Shown piece by piece: positions 33,864 through 42,570 of a stretch of 64,000 bases of DNA. The notes under the pieces were generated by a model. It did not search any database. It had not been told where the DNA came from and saw only the letters and a program-made list of their open reading frames with translations. The stretch spans positions 22,105 to 86,104 of the forward strand of contig JAFQZQ010000024.1 of assembly GCA_017405845.1 (NCBI GenBank), in the 5' to 3' direction. The stretch comes from Mogibacterium sp. (GTDB lineage: Bacteria > Bacillota > Clostridia > Peptostreptococcales > Anaerovoracaceae). The position numbers and the translations under genes were made by a program. Numbering within the stretch: the first letter of the stretch is position 1; the number at the start of each line of letters is the position of its first letter.

Positions 33864-36827
33864 CTACATGCTGTAATCAGCGCGGCGTACGAGCTCAAGC
33901 TGCAGGTCGCGGTTGAGTTGTGTGAAGTATGCGTTGTAGCCTGAGATGCGCACCATGAGGTCTTTATACTCCTCAGGCCTTGCCATAGCGGCGCGCATAG
34001 TTGCCGAGGATACCACGTTGAACTGCATCTGCATGCCTCCCATCGTTGCATATGCCTTTGCGTAGTTCTTTACGTGCTCCACTGTCTGCTCGTGGCTGTC
34101 TCTCGGCGACGGATTCACCTTAACATTGAAGGCGATGTTGTTGTTCATGCTTGTTGGTTCGAGCTTAGTAACGTCACGGATGTTGTCGAGCAGGCTCTTC
34201 GAAGCGTTCGCTTCAGGCGTAAGGCCCGGAGTAAACGGCTCGTATGCCAGACGGCCCGAAGGCAGGGCGCCTGTAAGCGCTCCGAACGCTACATGGTTTG
34301 ACATCGACCAGAAGCCCGTTGTGTAGTGTCCGCCACGGAAGTTTATATGCTCCCAGAAGCAGTCCTTCATGAACTTCGTAACGCGGTTTGCTATTTCAAC
34401 AGCTTCGTCGCTGCCGGAGCCGAACCGCGGAGTCTCGGTCAGGATGATGCTGCGCATCACCTCATACCCCTCAAAGTTGACCCGTACAGCTTCGACCAGC
34501 TGTCTGAATGTGTATTTTTTGCGGTCATAGACAAGGCTCTTTATGGCCATGAGCGAATCGACTATATCCGCCAGACCAATGCACGCCGTACCCGATGAAT
34601 TGTATTTGGCTCCGCCCTTTGTTACGTCGAGACCCTTCTCGATGCAGTTGTCTACCATTGCCGACATGAGCGGTGTAGGACGGAGAACCGCATGTGCCTC
34701 ACCAAGCAGATTGTTATACTCGCAGGTAAGATCTGCCAGAAACGAAAGCTGCTTAAAGAACGCCTCAAGGAATTGCTCGAAGGTCTTGAAGTCTGCTATT
34801 TCGCCTGTCTTTGGCCCGAGGTGCCAGCGCATCAGAGGATGATAGCCGTTATATAGGGCCATCTCGAGCGCGGCTACCATGTTGAACATCATGCAGTTGG
34901 TATGACCGATGTGTTTACCGGATATGGTCGGTTCCACGCAGCCGGTCGCAGACCAGTCGCGGAGGTCCTCAGGTGCGTAATTGTGATCGACAAGCGAAGC
35001 CATCACGACCTCGTCATTGTGTATCGAAGGAGTTGAAGTTGTATGTACATTGACCTCGCAGAGCCTGCGCAGGTAAGTTTCGCTGTTCTTCGAAGAGTTA
35101 TAGCGCGCGTTGATGTTAGGATCGCGTATGCCGAGCAGCTCGGTCACCTTGAGGAATACGTACGTCATATCGTTAACTGCATCTTCGCCCTCCGGCGTGA
35201 TGCCTCCCAGCGTGATAGCCTGGTCGGACGAGCTGCCTCCGAAGAGATAATTGCCGATGTCCGGAACAAGAGGCACGTGATCCTGGCAGCGCAGGTAGAA
35301 GCATCCGAGAAGTTCGATCACATGCGAGATGTACTCGTCACGCTCCTCCTTCGTTTTCAGCTTTGCCATGTCCGCCTCAAAGATCGGCTGCAGCCACTGA
35401 TCCATTCGGCCGAGCGAGAAGCCCGCATTCGTGCTCTCCATGTGTACGCCTACCCAGTGTACCCAGATAGCATGGACCGCCTCGTCCATATTACGGGCCG
35501 GGAATTCAGGTGAATGCCCAACCGCTTCCGCGATGACCTCGAGTTCCTTCTTTCTTTTAGGATCTGTCTCTGCGGCAGCTTCCTTACGGGCCTGCTCAGC
35601 CAGATGCCTTGCATAAGCTATCATGCCCTCGTAGCAAAGTATCATCGCTTCGAGCTCATTGCGCTTTTCCTCCGTCACATCAGGCTTTGCCAGCTCCGCC
35701 TTCACCTCGTCGATGATGCCTGTAAGACCAAGTCTCAGAAGTTTAGGATAATCGAGTATTGTATGCGACAGCGCGACAGTCTTCCACATAAAGCATGCTG
35801 CCCAGCGCTCGTCAAGCTGCTGGCAAAGCGGTTCATTATATGTATCGCGCACATATTCTCTGAAGTTGCGATGTACCCAGTACGGGAATACATCCTGGCT
35901 TAGTGCCTTGATCTCCCAGTCCTCGAGCGGTTCGTAAGGTTGTATCATACGCTCGCTCACAGTCAGGAGCTCGCCCCAGATGAGAAGGCCGACACCGTCA
36001 GGGTATATAGGAACGCCGATCTCCTTTGTCGTTGTGGTTCCGGCAAGCAGGTCGCCCTTGCGGATTATAGGCTTTCTGTTCTCCATCAGATATTTGAACA
36101 TATGACCCTGGCGGAGTTCAGGCACCCACGGTGTGCCGTCCGGCTTCGTCTCGAAGCCGTTTTTGCGATGCCACTCTGTCTGCAGCACTGCCCTTTCGGT
36201 GCAGATCGCAGGGCGGTCACTCAGATGCTTATCGAGGTATTTCATCAGCCTCGGGAAGTCTTCTTTTTTATATGTTGAAAGATAAGGATCGTCCTTGATG
36301 CATTTGACGCCCGCATCCACCTTGTCAGCCTTGAGGAATTCCATAGGCGGACGCACGCGCTCAGCATCCGGGTCCTCTGCCATCGCCCTGCCGGTCTCGG
36401 CTCTTTCCTCTGCCTGTGCGTGCATCTGCTTTATCTGCTTGTTTTTCATCAGAACAGAAATCATCAGGTTGAAGAGTTCCAGATACTGCATGTTGCCGCT
36501 GCTGGCCATTTTGTTTTTGAGCATGAGGTTGAGCACTTCGTTAGGCGGCAGTGAAGCCAGCTGTGCCAGCACCCCTACATCCTTCAGAATGAGCTTCGTG
36601 TCTACGCCCTCAACACTATTTTTGATCTTTGCCTTGCCATCCTTGAACCAGATGCTCTGAGCCACCTCCCCGTTCTCGGTGGTAAGGCCGATGGAAAAGT
36701 TGATCCAGCCATCCCTGGATTTCAGATACTCCTGATTCTTTTTGACCTTTGTGAATTCAAAAGCAAAGGCATGGAGCACTGCATTTGCGATCCTGTTTGC
36801 CGCAATTCCCGCTGCGCTGCTGTTCAT
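33864..36827 (-). CDS. Glycyl radical enzyme with N-terminal SCP2-like domain
   Basis: A 987-residue protein. Residues about 20-130 look like a sterol carrier protein 2 (SCP2) lipid-binding domain (GWINFSIGLTTENGEVAQSIWFKDG, then the Leu-rich LKDVGVLAQLASLPPNEVLNLMLKNK). Residues from 165 on are a PFL-like glycyl radical enzyme: the thiyl Cys630 in WSATGCVEPTISGK with the catalytic Glu632, and the radical site RISGYNAYFTQLN with Gly963. The GCVEP motif belongs to the dehydratase/lyase branch (glycerol dehydratase, CutC, HypD), not to PFL. The start ATG has AAGGAGGAG upstream. It is preceded by its activase gene (12 bp) and followed by an Fe-S aldo/keto reductase. The substrate is unknown. Confidence 0.88.
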   Translation of the reverse strand: MNSSAAGIAANRIANAVLHAFAFEFTKVKKNQEYLKSRDGWINFSIGLTTENGEVAQSIWFKDGKAKIKNSVEGVDTKLILKDVGVLAQLASLPPNEVLNLMLKNKMASSGNMQYLELFNLMISVLMKNKQIKQMHAQAEERAETGRAMAEDPDAERVRPPMEFLKADKVDAGVKCIKDDPYLSTYKKEDFPRLMKYLDKHLSDRPAICTERAVLQTEWHRKNGFETKPDGTPWVPELRQGHMFKYLMENRKPIIRKGDLLAGTTTTKEIGVPIYPDGVGLLIWGELLTVSERMIQPYEPLEDWEIKALSQDVFPYWVHRNFREYVRDTYNEPLCQQLDERWAACFMWKTVALSHTILDYPKLLRLGLTGIIDEVKAELAKPDVTEEKRNELEAMILCYEGMIAYARHLAEQARKEAAAETDPKRKKELEVIAEAVGHSPEFPARNMDEAVHAIWVHWVGVHMESTNAGFSLGRMDQWLQPIFEADMAKLKTKEERDEYISHVIELLGCFYLRCQDHVPLVPDIGNYLFGGSSSDQAITLGGITPEGEDAVNDMTYVFLKVTELLGIRDPNINARYNSSKNSETYLRRLCEVNVHTTSTPSIHNDEVVMASLVDHNYAPEDLRDWSATGCVEPTISGKHIGHTNCMMFNMVAALEMALYNGYHPLMRWHLGPKTGEIADFKTFEQFLEAFFKQLSFLADLTCEYNNLLGEAHAVLRPTPLMSAMVDNCIEKGLDVTKGGAKYNSSGTACIGLADIVDSLMAIKSLVYDRKKYTFRQLVEAVRVNFEGYEVMRSIILTETPRFGSGSDEAVEIANRVTKFMKDCFWEHINFRGGHYTTGFWSMSNHVAFGALTGALPSGRLAYEPFTPGLTPEANASKSLLDNIRDVTKLEPTSMNNNIAFNVKVNPSPRDSHEQTVEHVKNYAKAYATMGGMQMQFNVVSSATMRAAMARPEEYKDLMVRISGYNAYFTQLNRDLQLELVRRADYSM

Positions 36828-36838
36828 AACTCTCCTCC

Positions 36839-37750
36839 TTAACAATCAACACCTCTACGGCGGAATATATCTTTACAGTGTTCTAGTTTATCGTTACTCT
36901 GCCAGGATTTGACCCCCTTAAGCTCGTCTGCCAGTCCCACACCCAGCTTTTCTGTTTTGACATACCACGTAGGATTATATGGCAGTAATTCCGTCTTCGT
37001 TACACCTGTCTCTGTGTAGAGCTCCGCAATAGCCTCGAGGTTATCGTCTGTATCGGTTATATCCGGTATGAGCGGGGTTCGAGGCAGGAAAGAAAAACCC
37101 ATCTCTTCGGAGTCTGCAACCAGCTTCCTGAAGTTCTCCAGGATAATATCATTGTATACGCCACAATATTTCTTATGCGCATCACGGTCCATGATTTTAA
37201 CATCCATGTAAATGCTGGATACATACGGCAGCAGTTTTTCGCGCACCATGTCGTAATTGAACATCCCGCAGGTCTCTATGTGTACCCGTATGCCGGCTTC
37301 GGTCAGTTTTTTTGCAAGTTCGCCTACCCATTCAGTGAACATCGTAGGCTCGCCTCCGGTCAGAGTAACTCCACCGCCAGACACATCATAGAAAGGCTTG
37401 TCAGCGGCACACTTACGTACGATGTCCTCTATATCCATCGGCGTGCCGGTACGCTGCAATGCTTTTGGCGGACAGCTCTGAACGCATGTAAAGCATCGGA
37501 CGCACTTTGTCCGGTCTACTATTCCCGGTTTTGAAGGGTCTGCAGCGCCACTCGGGCATACCTTGCGGCAGGTTCCGCAGCCTATGCAATCTGCAAGCGA
37601 AACCGACAGCTCAGCTTCCACACTTTTGCTCTCCGGATTGTGGCACCAGATGCAGCGCAGAGGGCAGCCCTTGAAAAAAACTGCCGTCCGGATCCCCGGG
37701 CCGTCATCCAGAGAATTTCCTTTAAGTTCGAGCACAAGCGGACTGTTCAT
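36839..37750 (-). CDS. Glycyl radical enzyme activating enzyme (radical SAM)
   Basis: This 303-residue radical SAM protein generates the glycyl radical on the adjacent enzyme. The SAM cluster motif is KGCPLRCIWCHNPES (Cys 29, 33, 36). It is followed by a ferredoxin-like insert with two clusters, DCIGCGTCRKVCPSGA and KCVRCFTCVQSCPPKA, typical of activases for dehydratase-type enzymes but absent from PflA. GGGVTLTGGEPTM near residue 128 binds SAM. The start has GAAAGGAAT upstream. Its gene ends 12 bp before the glycyl radical enzyme. Confidence 0.95.
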   Translation of the reverse strand: MNSPLVLELKGNSLDDGPGIRTAVFFKGCPLRCIWCHNPESKSVEAELSVSLADCIGCGTCRKVCPSGAADPSKPGIVDRTKCVRCFTCVQSCPPKALQRTGTPMDIEDIVRKCAADKPFYDVSGGGVTLTGGEPTMFTEWVGELAKKLTEAGIRVHIETCGMFNYDMVREKLLPYVSSIYMDVKIMDRDAHKKYCGVYNDIILENFRKLVADSEEMGFSFLPRTPLIPDITDTDDNLEAIAELYTETGVTKTELLPYNPTWYVKTEKLGVGLADELKGVKSWQSNDKLEHCKDIFRRRGVDC

Positions 37751-37768
37751 TGATTCCTTTCTCCATAC

Positions 37769-37810
37769 AAAAAGGGCTGGGTATTATGTATTAATTATAA
37801 TACTCAGCCC
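37769..37810 (-). terminator. Terminator of the citrate lyase accessory operon
   Basis: A 14-base stem with one mismatch (GGGCTGGGTATTAT / ATAATACTCAGCCC) is followed on the minus strand by TTTTTG. It separates the LysR gene from the activase gene. Confidence 0.85.
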
Positions 37811-37852
37811 CTGCTCCAACAAGACAGTAGCGATCTGCAGAGCCTTTAATTA

Positions 37853-38752
37853 TCACTCTGATGCGTCTATAAACGATGCTGATATCTGCTCCGCGAAATC
37901 CCATATACTCTTCAGTTCAGGAGTCATTTCGTGTGACGAACTCCTCAATACGCATACATCCCTGTACATGGATGAATCCGCAAATGGTACGGTCCTTACA
38001 TTGAAGCTGTCGAGGATCGGAAGTATCGGCATTATCGCTACTCCTGAACCCATAGACACTGAAGCCGCGATCGAGCTGTACTCATCAGCCTCGATTATTG
38101 TATTTGGAGCAAACGCAGCCTTACGGAATTCTTTCTCCAGCTGGTGATACGTAAGAGTTTCATGATTGATCGATATGAAGTTTTCTCCGGCTATATCTGA
38201 CAGGAGCACTGATTTTTCCTCAGCAAGCCGGTGCGTGGCGGGTACTATCAGGAACAGCTCCTGACGGTAGAACGGCAGGTAGTCTATCGACGCTATATCC
38301 GGCTTGCCCGCGATAAGAAAGTCCAGCGTGCCGTTCATGAGCTGCTCAACCAGCTCTCCTGCCATGCCCTGACGGAAGCGGAAGGCTATCTGCTCACTCC
38401 CCTGATGGGTGTAAAACCTGTTTACAAAATCGGGGAGAGCCGAAAAGCTGACGCTGTAGATGTAGCCCATGCTGACCCCTCCCGAATAAGGGACCTTCAT
38501 TTCCCTAAGTCGCTCGGTGCCTTCAGACAGCTCGGACAGGGCACGTTTTGCAAAAGGCAGGAATTCCTCGCCGTATTTTGTCAGAGTCACTTTTTTACCG
38601 TTTTTCTCAAACAGCGGAACCCCTAGCTCCTGCTCGAGCTTGTTTATGGCATAGCTGAGGCTAGGCTGTGAGATATACAGCAGGCGTGATGCACGAGTGT
38701 AATGCAGCACCTCCGCAGTAACGCAAAAGTATCTGAGTTCCTGAAGTGTCAT
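37853..38752 (-). CDS. LysR family transcriptional regulator
   Basis: A 299-residue regulator. The N-terminal winged helix-turn-helix is MTLQELRYFCVTAEVLHYTRASRLLYISQPSLSYAINKLEQELGVPLFEKNGKKVTLT in style, and residues from 90 form the usual periplasmic-binding-like effector domain. Its gene starts 12 bp after citXG and ends before a strong terminator, so it is transcribed with citC and citXG. An effector related to citrate or 2-oxoglutarate, and control of the cit genes or of the downstream glycyl radical operon, are both plausible. The start has AAAGGGGGG upstream. Confidence 0.93.
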   Translation of the reverse strand: MTLQELRYFCVTAEVLHYTRASRLLYISQPSLSYAINKLEQELGVPLFEKNGKKVTLTKYGEEFLPFAKRALSELSEGTERLREMKVPYSGGVSMGYIYSVSFSALPDFVNRFYTHQGSEQIAFRFRQGMAGELVEQLMNGTLDFLIAGKPDIASIDYLPFYRQELFLIVPATHRLAEEKSVLLSDIAGENFISINHETLTYHQLEKEFRKAAFAPNTIIEADEYSSIAASVSMGSGVAIMPILPILDSFNVRTVPFADSSMYRDVCVLRSSSHEMTPELKSIWDFAEQISASFIDASE

Positions 38753-38764
38753 ATCCGCCCCCCT

Positions 38765-40069
38765 TTAGTCGATAAACAGTCCGTTACTTATTGCCTGCCA
38801 GCGTTCCAGCAGAAAAGCGGTAGCGAGCATGTCTGCACTGCCTCCCGGAGACAGATTGCGGTTTATCAGGTCTTCATCAAGACGCATAAGCTCGTTCAGC
38901 CGCTCACCGGCCGGCATCGCACTAATGGCGGCGGCAGCTGTTCTTACGTGATCCATACCTTCCTTGCCGCCGCGGTGCAGCAGATTTGTATCTTCGAGCG
39001 CCGCCATGCTGTCACACAATGCCAGAGCTCCGGCTTCCTTGTATCCGTTTTCCCTGTAGAACACAAGGCGCGATTGGCAGTATACCGCGTCAGGGAAGCC
39101 TGAAGCCGCTTCGCCTATTGCTCCCTTTGCGCCAAACGATCTGTAAACCGCTCCTCCGTTGGTATCAGGAGAAGAGAGCGACCTTGCAAGCTGTGCTTCA
39201 GCGTCTTCTTTCGCCAGCGCAGCTGCGTGCTCAGTGCATGATCCACCCTCCCTGAGGCATCTGCCCATTCCTGCAAGCAACAAGCCCATGGAATATATGA
39301 GGCCCTTATGCGTGTTGACCCCTCCTGTCGCGGCAAACATCTCTTCTTCAGCGCTTTTACCGCGCTCCCGCAGGGGCTTTATGCTGCAGAGCTCCATGCC
39401 CATGCGCGCTGCGTGCTCAAAATACGGAAGGAGAGCCGCAGCGCTTTTTTCAAATGAAAGCACATCCATGTCTGAATGCGCACCGTTGTTATTCAGATCT
39501 ACCAGCCCCGGCTTCGGGGTGGTATAAAGCTCGTCAAGCAGCGAATCGTACGCCGCGCGCGCCAGTCTGCCGGCGCAGAAAGACTCAAGCAATCCGTCAG
39601 TAGCCTTTTTGATCTGATCAAGTCCGTGCTTTCTGCTCCTTGCGCATTCTGCAGCTGGAGCATCGCATATGAGGCATCGTCTGGCTACAGCTCTTGAGAG
39701 CTTGCTTCCGCCCGGCGTTATGACATCGAAGTCAAACAGCCTTGCCGCAGGGAAGGAGTCTTCGATTGTTTCGAACTCCGCCTTGACCCTCTGACCATCC
39801 TCATCGAGCAGCCAGAAGGCTTCGCTTCCGGTCGATTCATCAAGAAGGTATCTGTCCTTCACATCGAACTCCATCGACTCCAGCATCTCCACGCCGCAAT
39901 CGAAAAGCATGCGCGTCATCGGCGTGCGTTTTACATCGCCTGCAATGTTCAGAGTAAGACAGACGAGGCACTGCTCAGGCCCCGCATCTTTCAGCATCTC
40001 ATTCTGTATAGCAGCCCGCCTCTCGCGGGCCATAAGCATGTGGTCAAGATCTACGCTGTATAGCTTCAT
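38765..40069 (-). CDS. citXG: Fused CitXG: apo-citrate lyase phosphoribosyl-dephospho-CoA transferase and triphosphoribosyl-dephospho-CoA synthase
   Basis: This 434-residue fusion makes and attaches the prosthetic group of citrate lyase. Residues 1-165 are CitX (RRAAIQNEMLKDAG, VCLTLNIAGDVKRTPMTR, then RRCLICDAPAAECARSRKH), which transfers the group to CitD. Residues about 170-434 are CitG (YDSLLDELYTTPKPGLVDLNNNGAHSDMD, NTHKGLIYSMG), which forms triphosphoribosyl-dephospho-CoA from ATP and dephospho-CoA. Such fusions occur in several Bacillota. The gene overlaps citC by 26 bp. Confidence 0.93.
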   Translation of the reverse strand: MKLYSVDLDHMLMARERRAAIQNEMLKDAGPEQCLVCLTLNIAGDVKRTPMTRMLFDCGVEMLESMEFDVKDRYLLDESTGSEAFWLLDEDGQRVKAEFETIEDSFPAARLFDFDVITPGGSKLSRAVARRCLICDAPAAECARSRKHGLDQIKKATDGLLESFCAGRLARAAYDSLLDELYTTPKPGLVDLNNNGAHSDMDVLSFEKSAAALLPYFEHAARMGMELCSIKPLRERGKSAEEEMFAATGGVNTHKGLIYSMGLLLAGMGRCLREGGSCTEHAAALAKEDAEAQLARSLSSPDTNGGAVYRSFGAKGAIGEAASGFPDAVYCQSRLVFYRENGYKEAGALALCDSMAALEDTNLLHRGGKEGMDHVRTAAAAISAMPAGERLNELMRLDEDLINRNLSPGGSADMLATAFLLERWQAISNGLFID

Positions 40070-41021
40070 ACGTACTCTCTGGTACCATTTCCTTTATCTT
40101 TTCTAACTCGCCGGCCTGTATGAGGCTCCTCACCTTGCCCGCACTTATCTCCGACAGCCTCGGTATCTCTTCGAAGCTGATACCGTTAGCAGGCAGCAGC
40201 TCCTTCATCCTCTCGTTGTATGCCCTCGTCACAGGCGAGAACGGCTCCTCGCCGGCAAAGCGCTTGCTTATGTTTAGCGCAGGAGCTATGCGCTCGCAGA
40301 ACAGCTCTATGTCGAGATCCGACTTTACGAGATCGGCGCGCTCCTCATCCCTTATGAAATATGCCGGGAAAGTGGCGCGCGATATGAGATACATGTCGCT
40401 TTCAAGCACGTGGCAGTTTTTAATATCCGCCGTGCCCTTTTTTATCATCTCGAAACGCTCCTTAGGGCTGAACATCGAGCCCTTCTCCGAGACTGCGAAA
40501 ACATAAAGATCATCGCAGTTCGCAGCTGCGTATTCGATCAGATGTCTGTGTCCGAGAGTAAATGGATCGCAGTTGCAGACAACGGCTCCGCATATACCCT
40601 CAAACTTCGGTATGGATGCAAGAAAACTGTCGAGGCCGCCCTTTCTGTTTTCAAGAAGGACTGCATCGGCAGTTTCGATTATCGTATGGAATCCCATTGA
40701 CCTGAACATCTGCAGGTTGCCGGGTTTTGTGCACAGAAAGAGCCTGTGTACGCCCCTCGCATATGCCTCGCTGATGAGCGCCGAAAGGATGGTCGCCATA
40801 GCGCCCTGTCCCTCCGAGTCCGGTGCAACAGCTAGCTGCTTCACAGTGTGGCCGGCCAGAGCCCCGCACGCAATCAGCTCGCCATAATCGTCAGTCATGA
40901 GAGCCACGATGTCGGCATCACCCTCGTCGCGCAGCCCGCACAGATCCAGCAGACTTACATATTCCTTTTGCTGCCTGTCAGATAAAGGCGTATTATAGGT
41001 CGAACAGGTATTTGCACTCAT
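40044..41021 (-). CDS. citC: [Citrate (pro-3S)-lyase] ligase
   Basis: About 325 residues. The N-terminal third is an acetyltransferase-like (GNAT) fold (VKQLAVAPDSEGQGAMATIL), and the rest is a cytidylyltransferase-like domain with VCNCDPFTLGHRHLIEYAA (HxGH-type motif) and a C-terminal SEISAGKVRSLI. CitC acetylates the thiol of the CitD prosthetic group with acetate and ATP, activating citrate lyase. The start shown has GGAG six bases upstream; ATG codons at 41039 and 41033 are alternatives, but a TATAAT-like box lies almost against the first. It leads the citC-citXG-lysR operon, separate from the citDEF operon. Confidence 0.93.
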   Translation of the reverse strand: MSANTCSTYNTPLSDRQQKEYVSLLDLCGLRDEGDADIVALMTDDYGELIACGALAGHTVKQLAVAPDSEGQGAMATILSALISEAYARGVHRLFLCTKPGNLQMFRSMGFHTIIETADAVLLENRKGGLDSFLASIPKFEGICGAVVCNCDPFTLGHRHLIEYAAANCDDLYVFAVSEKGSMFSPKERFEMIKKGTADIKNCHVLESDMYLISRATFPAYFIRDEERADLVKSDLDIELFCERIAPALNISKRFAGEEPFSPVTRAYNERMKELLPANGISFEEIPRLSEISAGKVRSLIQAGELEKIKEMVPESTYEAIQRRS

Positions 41022-41112
41022 ACGCGTCTCCATCCTCATGTGAAATTATACTCTCGCCTTCAGGACATTTGAATAATTATAAAATGCCACCATTTCCCCT
41101 ATTCTTAATAAA

Positions 41113-41174
41113 ATGGAGCACATTTATGCTACCAAAACCTGTTTTTCATGGTTTTAGCAGCATGCCAATTCCAT
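41113..41174. promoter_or_regulatory. Long interrupted dyad upstream of citC
   Basis: Three nested complementary segments (ATGGA/TCCAT, ATGCT/AGCAT, AAAACC/GGTTTT) are separated by symmetric internal loops around a 10-base centre. It lies about 90 bp upstream of citC in the 321-bp gap 41022-41342, which holds no gene. It could be a LysR operator or an RNA structure. Confidence 0.35.
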
Positions 41175-41288
41175 AAACTCTTCGATAAACTGCCGAGTTG
41201 TGTGCTTCAGCTCTTTTTCTATTCAAGCCGAACTTGAACCAACACTTTTATCACTTGCTCATAATACTATATTCGCTGTAAATTAATT

Positions 41289-41311
41289 GCCCCGAAGTTG
41301 CTCTCCGGGGC
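41289..41311 (-). terminator. Terminator of the acn-citDEF-icd operon
   Basis: GCCCCG / CGGGGC with an 11-base loop lies about 30 bases past the icd stop, followed on the minus strand by AATTAATTT. The T-run is weak. Confidence 0.6.
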
Positions 41312-41342
41312 AGCGGATGTGCTTTGACCGGCAGGATCCGAT

Positions 41343-42551
41343 TTAGAGTTTCTTCTCCAGTCTCTCGCGAATAGCAGCGATGAAGTCCTTTGTAAGCACT
41401 GCGTGTGCTTCCATTCCCTCTACGAGGTGAACAAGGTCCTTCGTCATGATACCGTCGTTAAGCGTATCTATGCACGCTTCCTCGAGCTTGTCGCCGAATG
41501 CCTGCAGATCTTCAAGTCCGTCCATTTCGCCGCGCTTTCTGAGCGCACCGCTCCAGGCGAAGATTGTAGCCATCGGGTTTGTCGATGTTTCCTCGCCGTT
41601 GAGGTACTTGTAGTAGTGGCGTGTGACCGTGCCGTGGGCTGCCTCGTACTCAAACTTGCCGTCAGGGCTGCAGAGTACGGATGTCATCATGGCGAGCGAA
41701 CCGAATGCAGTGGATACCATGTCGCTCATTACGTCTCCGTCGTAGTTCTTGAGAGCCCAGATGAAGCCACCCTCGCTGCGGATGACGCGCGCGATGGCAT
41801 CGTCGATCAGCGTGTAGAAGTATGTGAGGCCGAGCTCTTCAAACTTCTCCTTGTAGTATTCATCGTAAACTTCCTGGAATACGTTGCGGAAATGCATGTC
41901 GTACTTCTTAGAGATGGTGTCCTTTGCGGAGAACCAGAGATCCTGCTTTGTCTCGATGGCGTACTTGAAGCATGAGTGAGCGAAGGATTTGATCGAGGAA
42001 TCCTTGTTGTAAATGCTCTGGAGGATGCCCGGGCACTCGAAGTCGTATACTGTCTCGCGGTATTCAGCGCCGTTCTCGCCGGTGAATACCAGCTCAGCCT
42101 TGCCCTTTTCAGGAACGCGGTATTCAGTTCCCTTATAGAGATCGCCGTATGCATGACGTGCAACAGTGATAGGCTTCTTCCAGTTGCGCACTACAGGCTT
42201 GATGCCGTCGATCGTAATCGGTGCGCGGAATACTGTTCCGTCGAGTATCGCACGGATGGTGCCGTTAGGGCTCTTCCACATCTCGTGCAGGTTGTACTCG
42301 GTCATGCGCTGAGCATTCGGTGTGATGGTTGCGCACTTTACGCCGACGCCGTACTTCTTGATAGCCTCGCCGGCATCCTTTGTGATCTGGTCGCCTGTTT
42401 CGTCGCGGACCGGAAGTCCGAGATCGTAGTATTCAGTTTTGAGGTCGACGAAAGGCAGGATGAGCTCATCCTTGATCATCTTCCACAGAATCCTTGTCAT
42501 CTCATCCCCGTCCATCTCGACGAGCGGGGTAGTCATTTTGATCTTTTCCAT
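41343..42551 (-). CDS. icd: NADP-dependent isocitrate dehydrogenase (eukaryote-like type II)
   Basis: A 402-residue enzyme converting isocitrate to 2-oxoglutarate and CO2 with NADP+. The sequence is of the type II homodimeric group, also found in eukaryotes: [18 protein letters not shown] at the start, [27 protein letters not shown] with the substrate residues near 75-105, [15 protein letters not shown] near 129, and [20 protein letters not shown] near 268 with the metal-binding Asp residues. It is the last gene of an operon with aconitase and citrate lyase (19-bp gap after citF). In anaerobes it usually serves glutamate synthesis, though the reductive direction is possible. Confidence 0.96.
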   Translation of the reverse strand: MEKIKMTTPLVEMDGDEMTRILWKMIKDELILPFVDLKTEYYDLGLPVRDETGDQITKDAGEAIKKYGVGVKCATITPNAQRMTEYNLHEMWKSPNGTIRAILDGTVFRAPITIDGIKPVVRNWKKPITVARHAYGDLYKGTEYRVPEKGKAELVFTGENGAEYRETVYDFECPGILQSIYNKDSSIKSFAHSCFKYAIETKQDLWFSAKDTISKKYDMHFRNVFQEVYDEYYKEKFEELGLTYFYTLIDDAIARVIRSEGGFIWALKNYDGDVMSDMVSTAFGSLAMMTSVLCSPDGKFEYEAAHGTVTRHYYKYLNGEETSTNPMATIFAWSGALRKRGEMDGLEDLQAFGDKLEEACIDTLNDGIMTKDLVHLVEGMEAHAVLTKDFIAAIRERLEKKL

Positions 42552-42570
42552 TTGTACTCCTTGTTTATCT

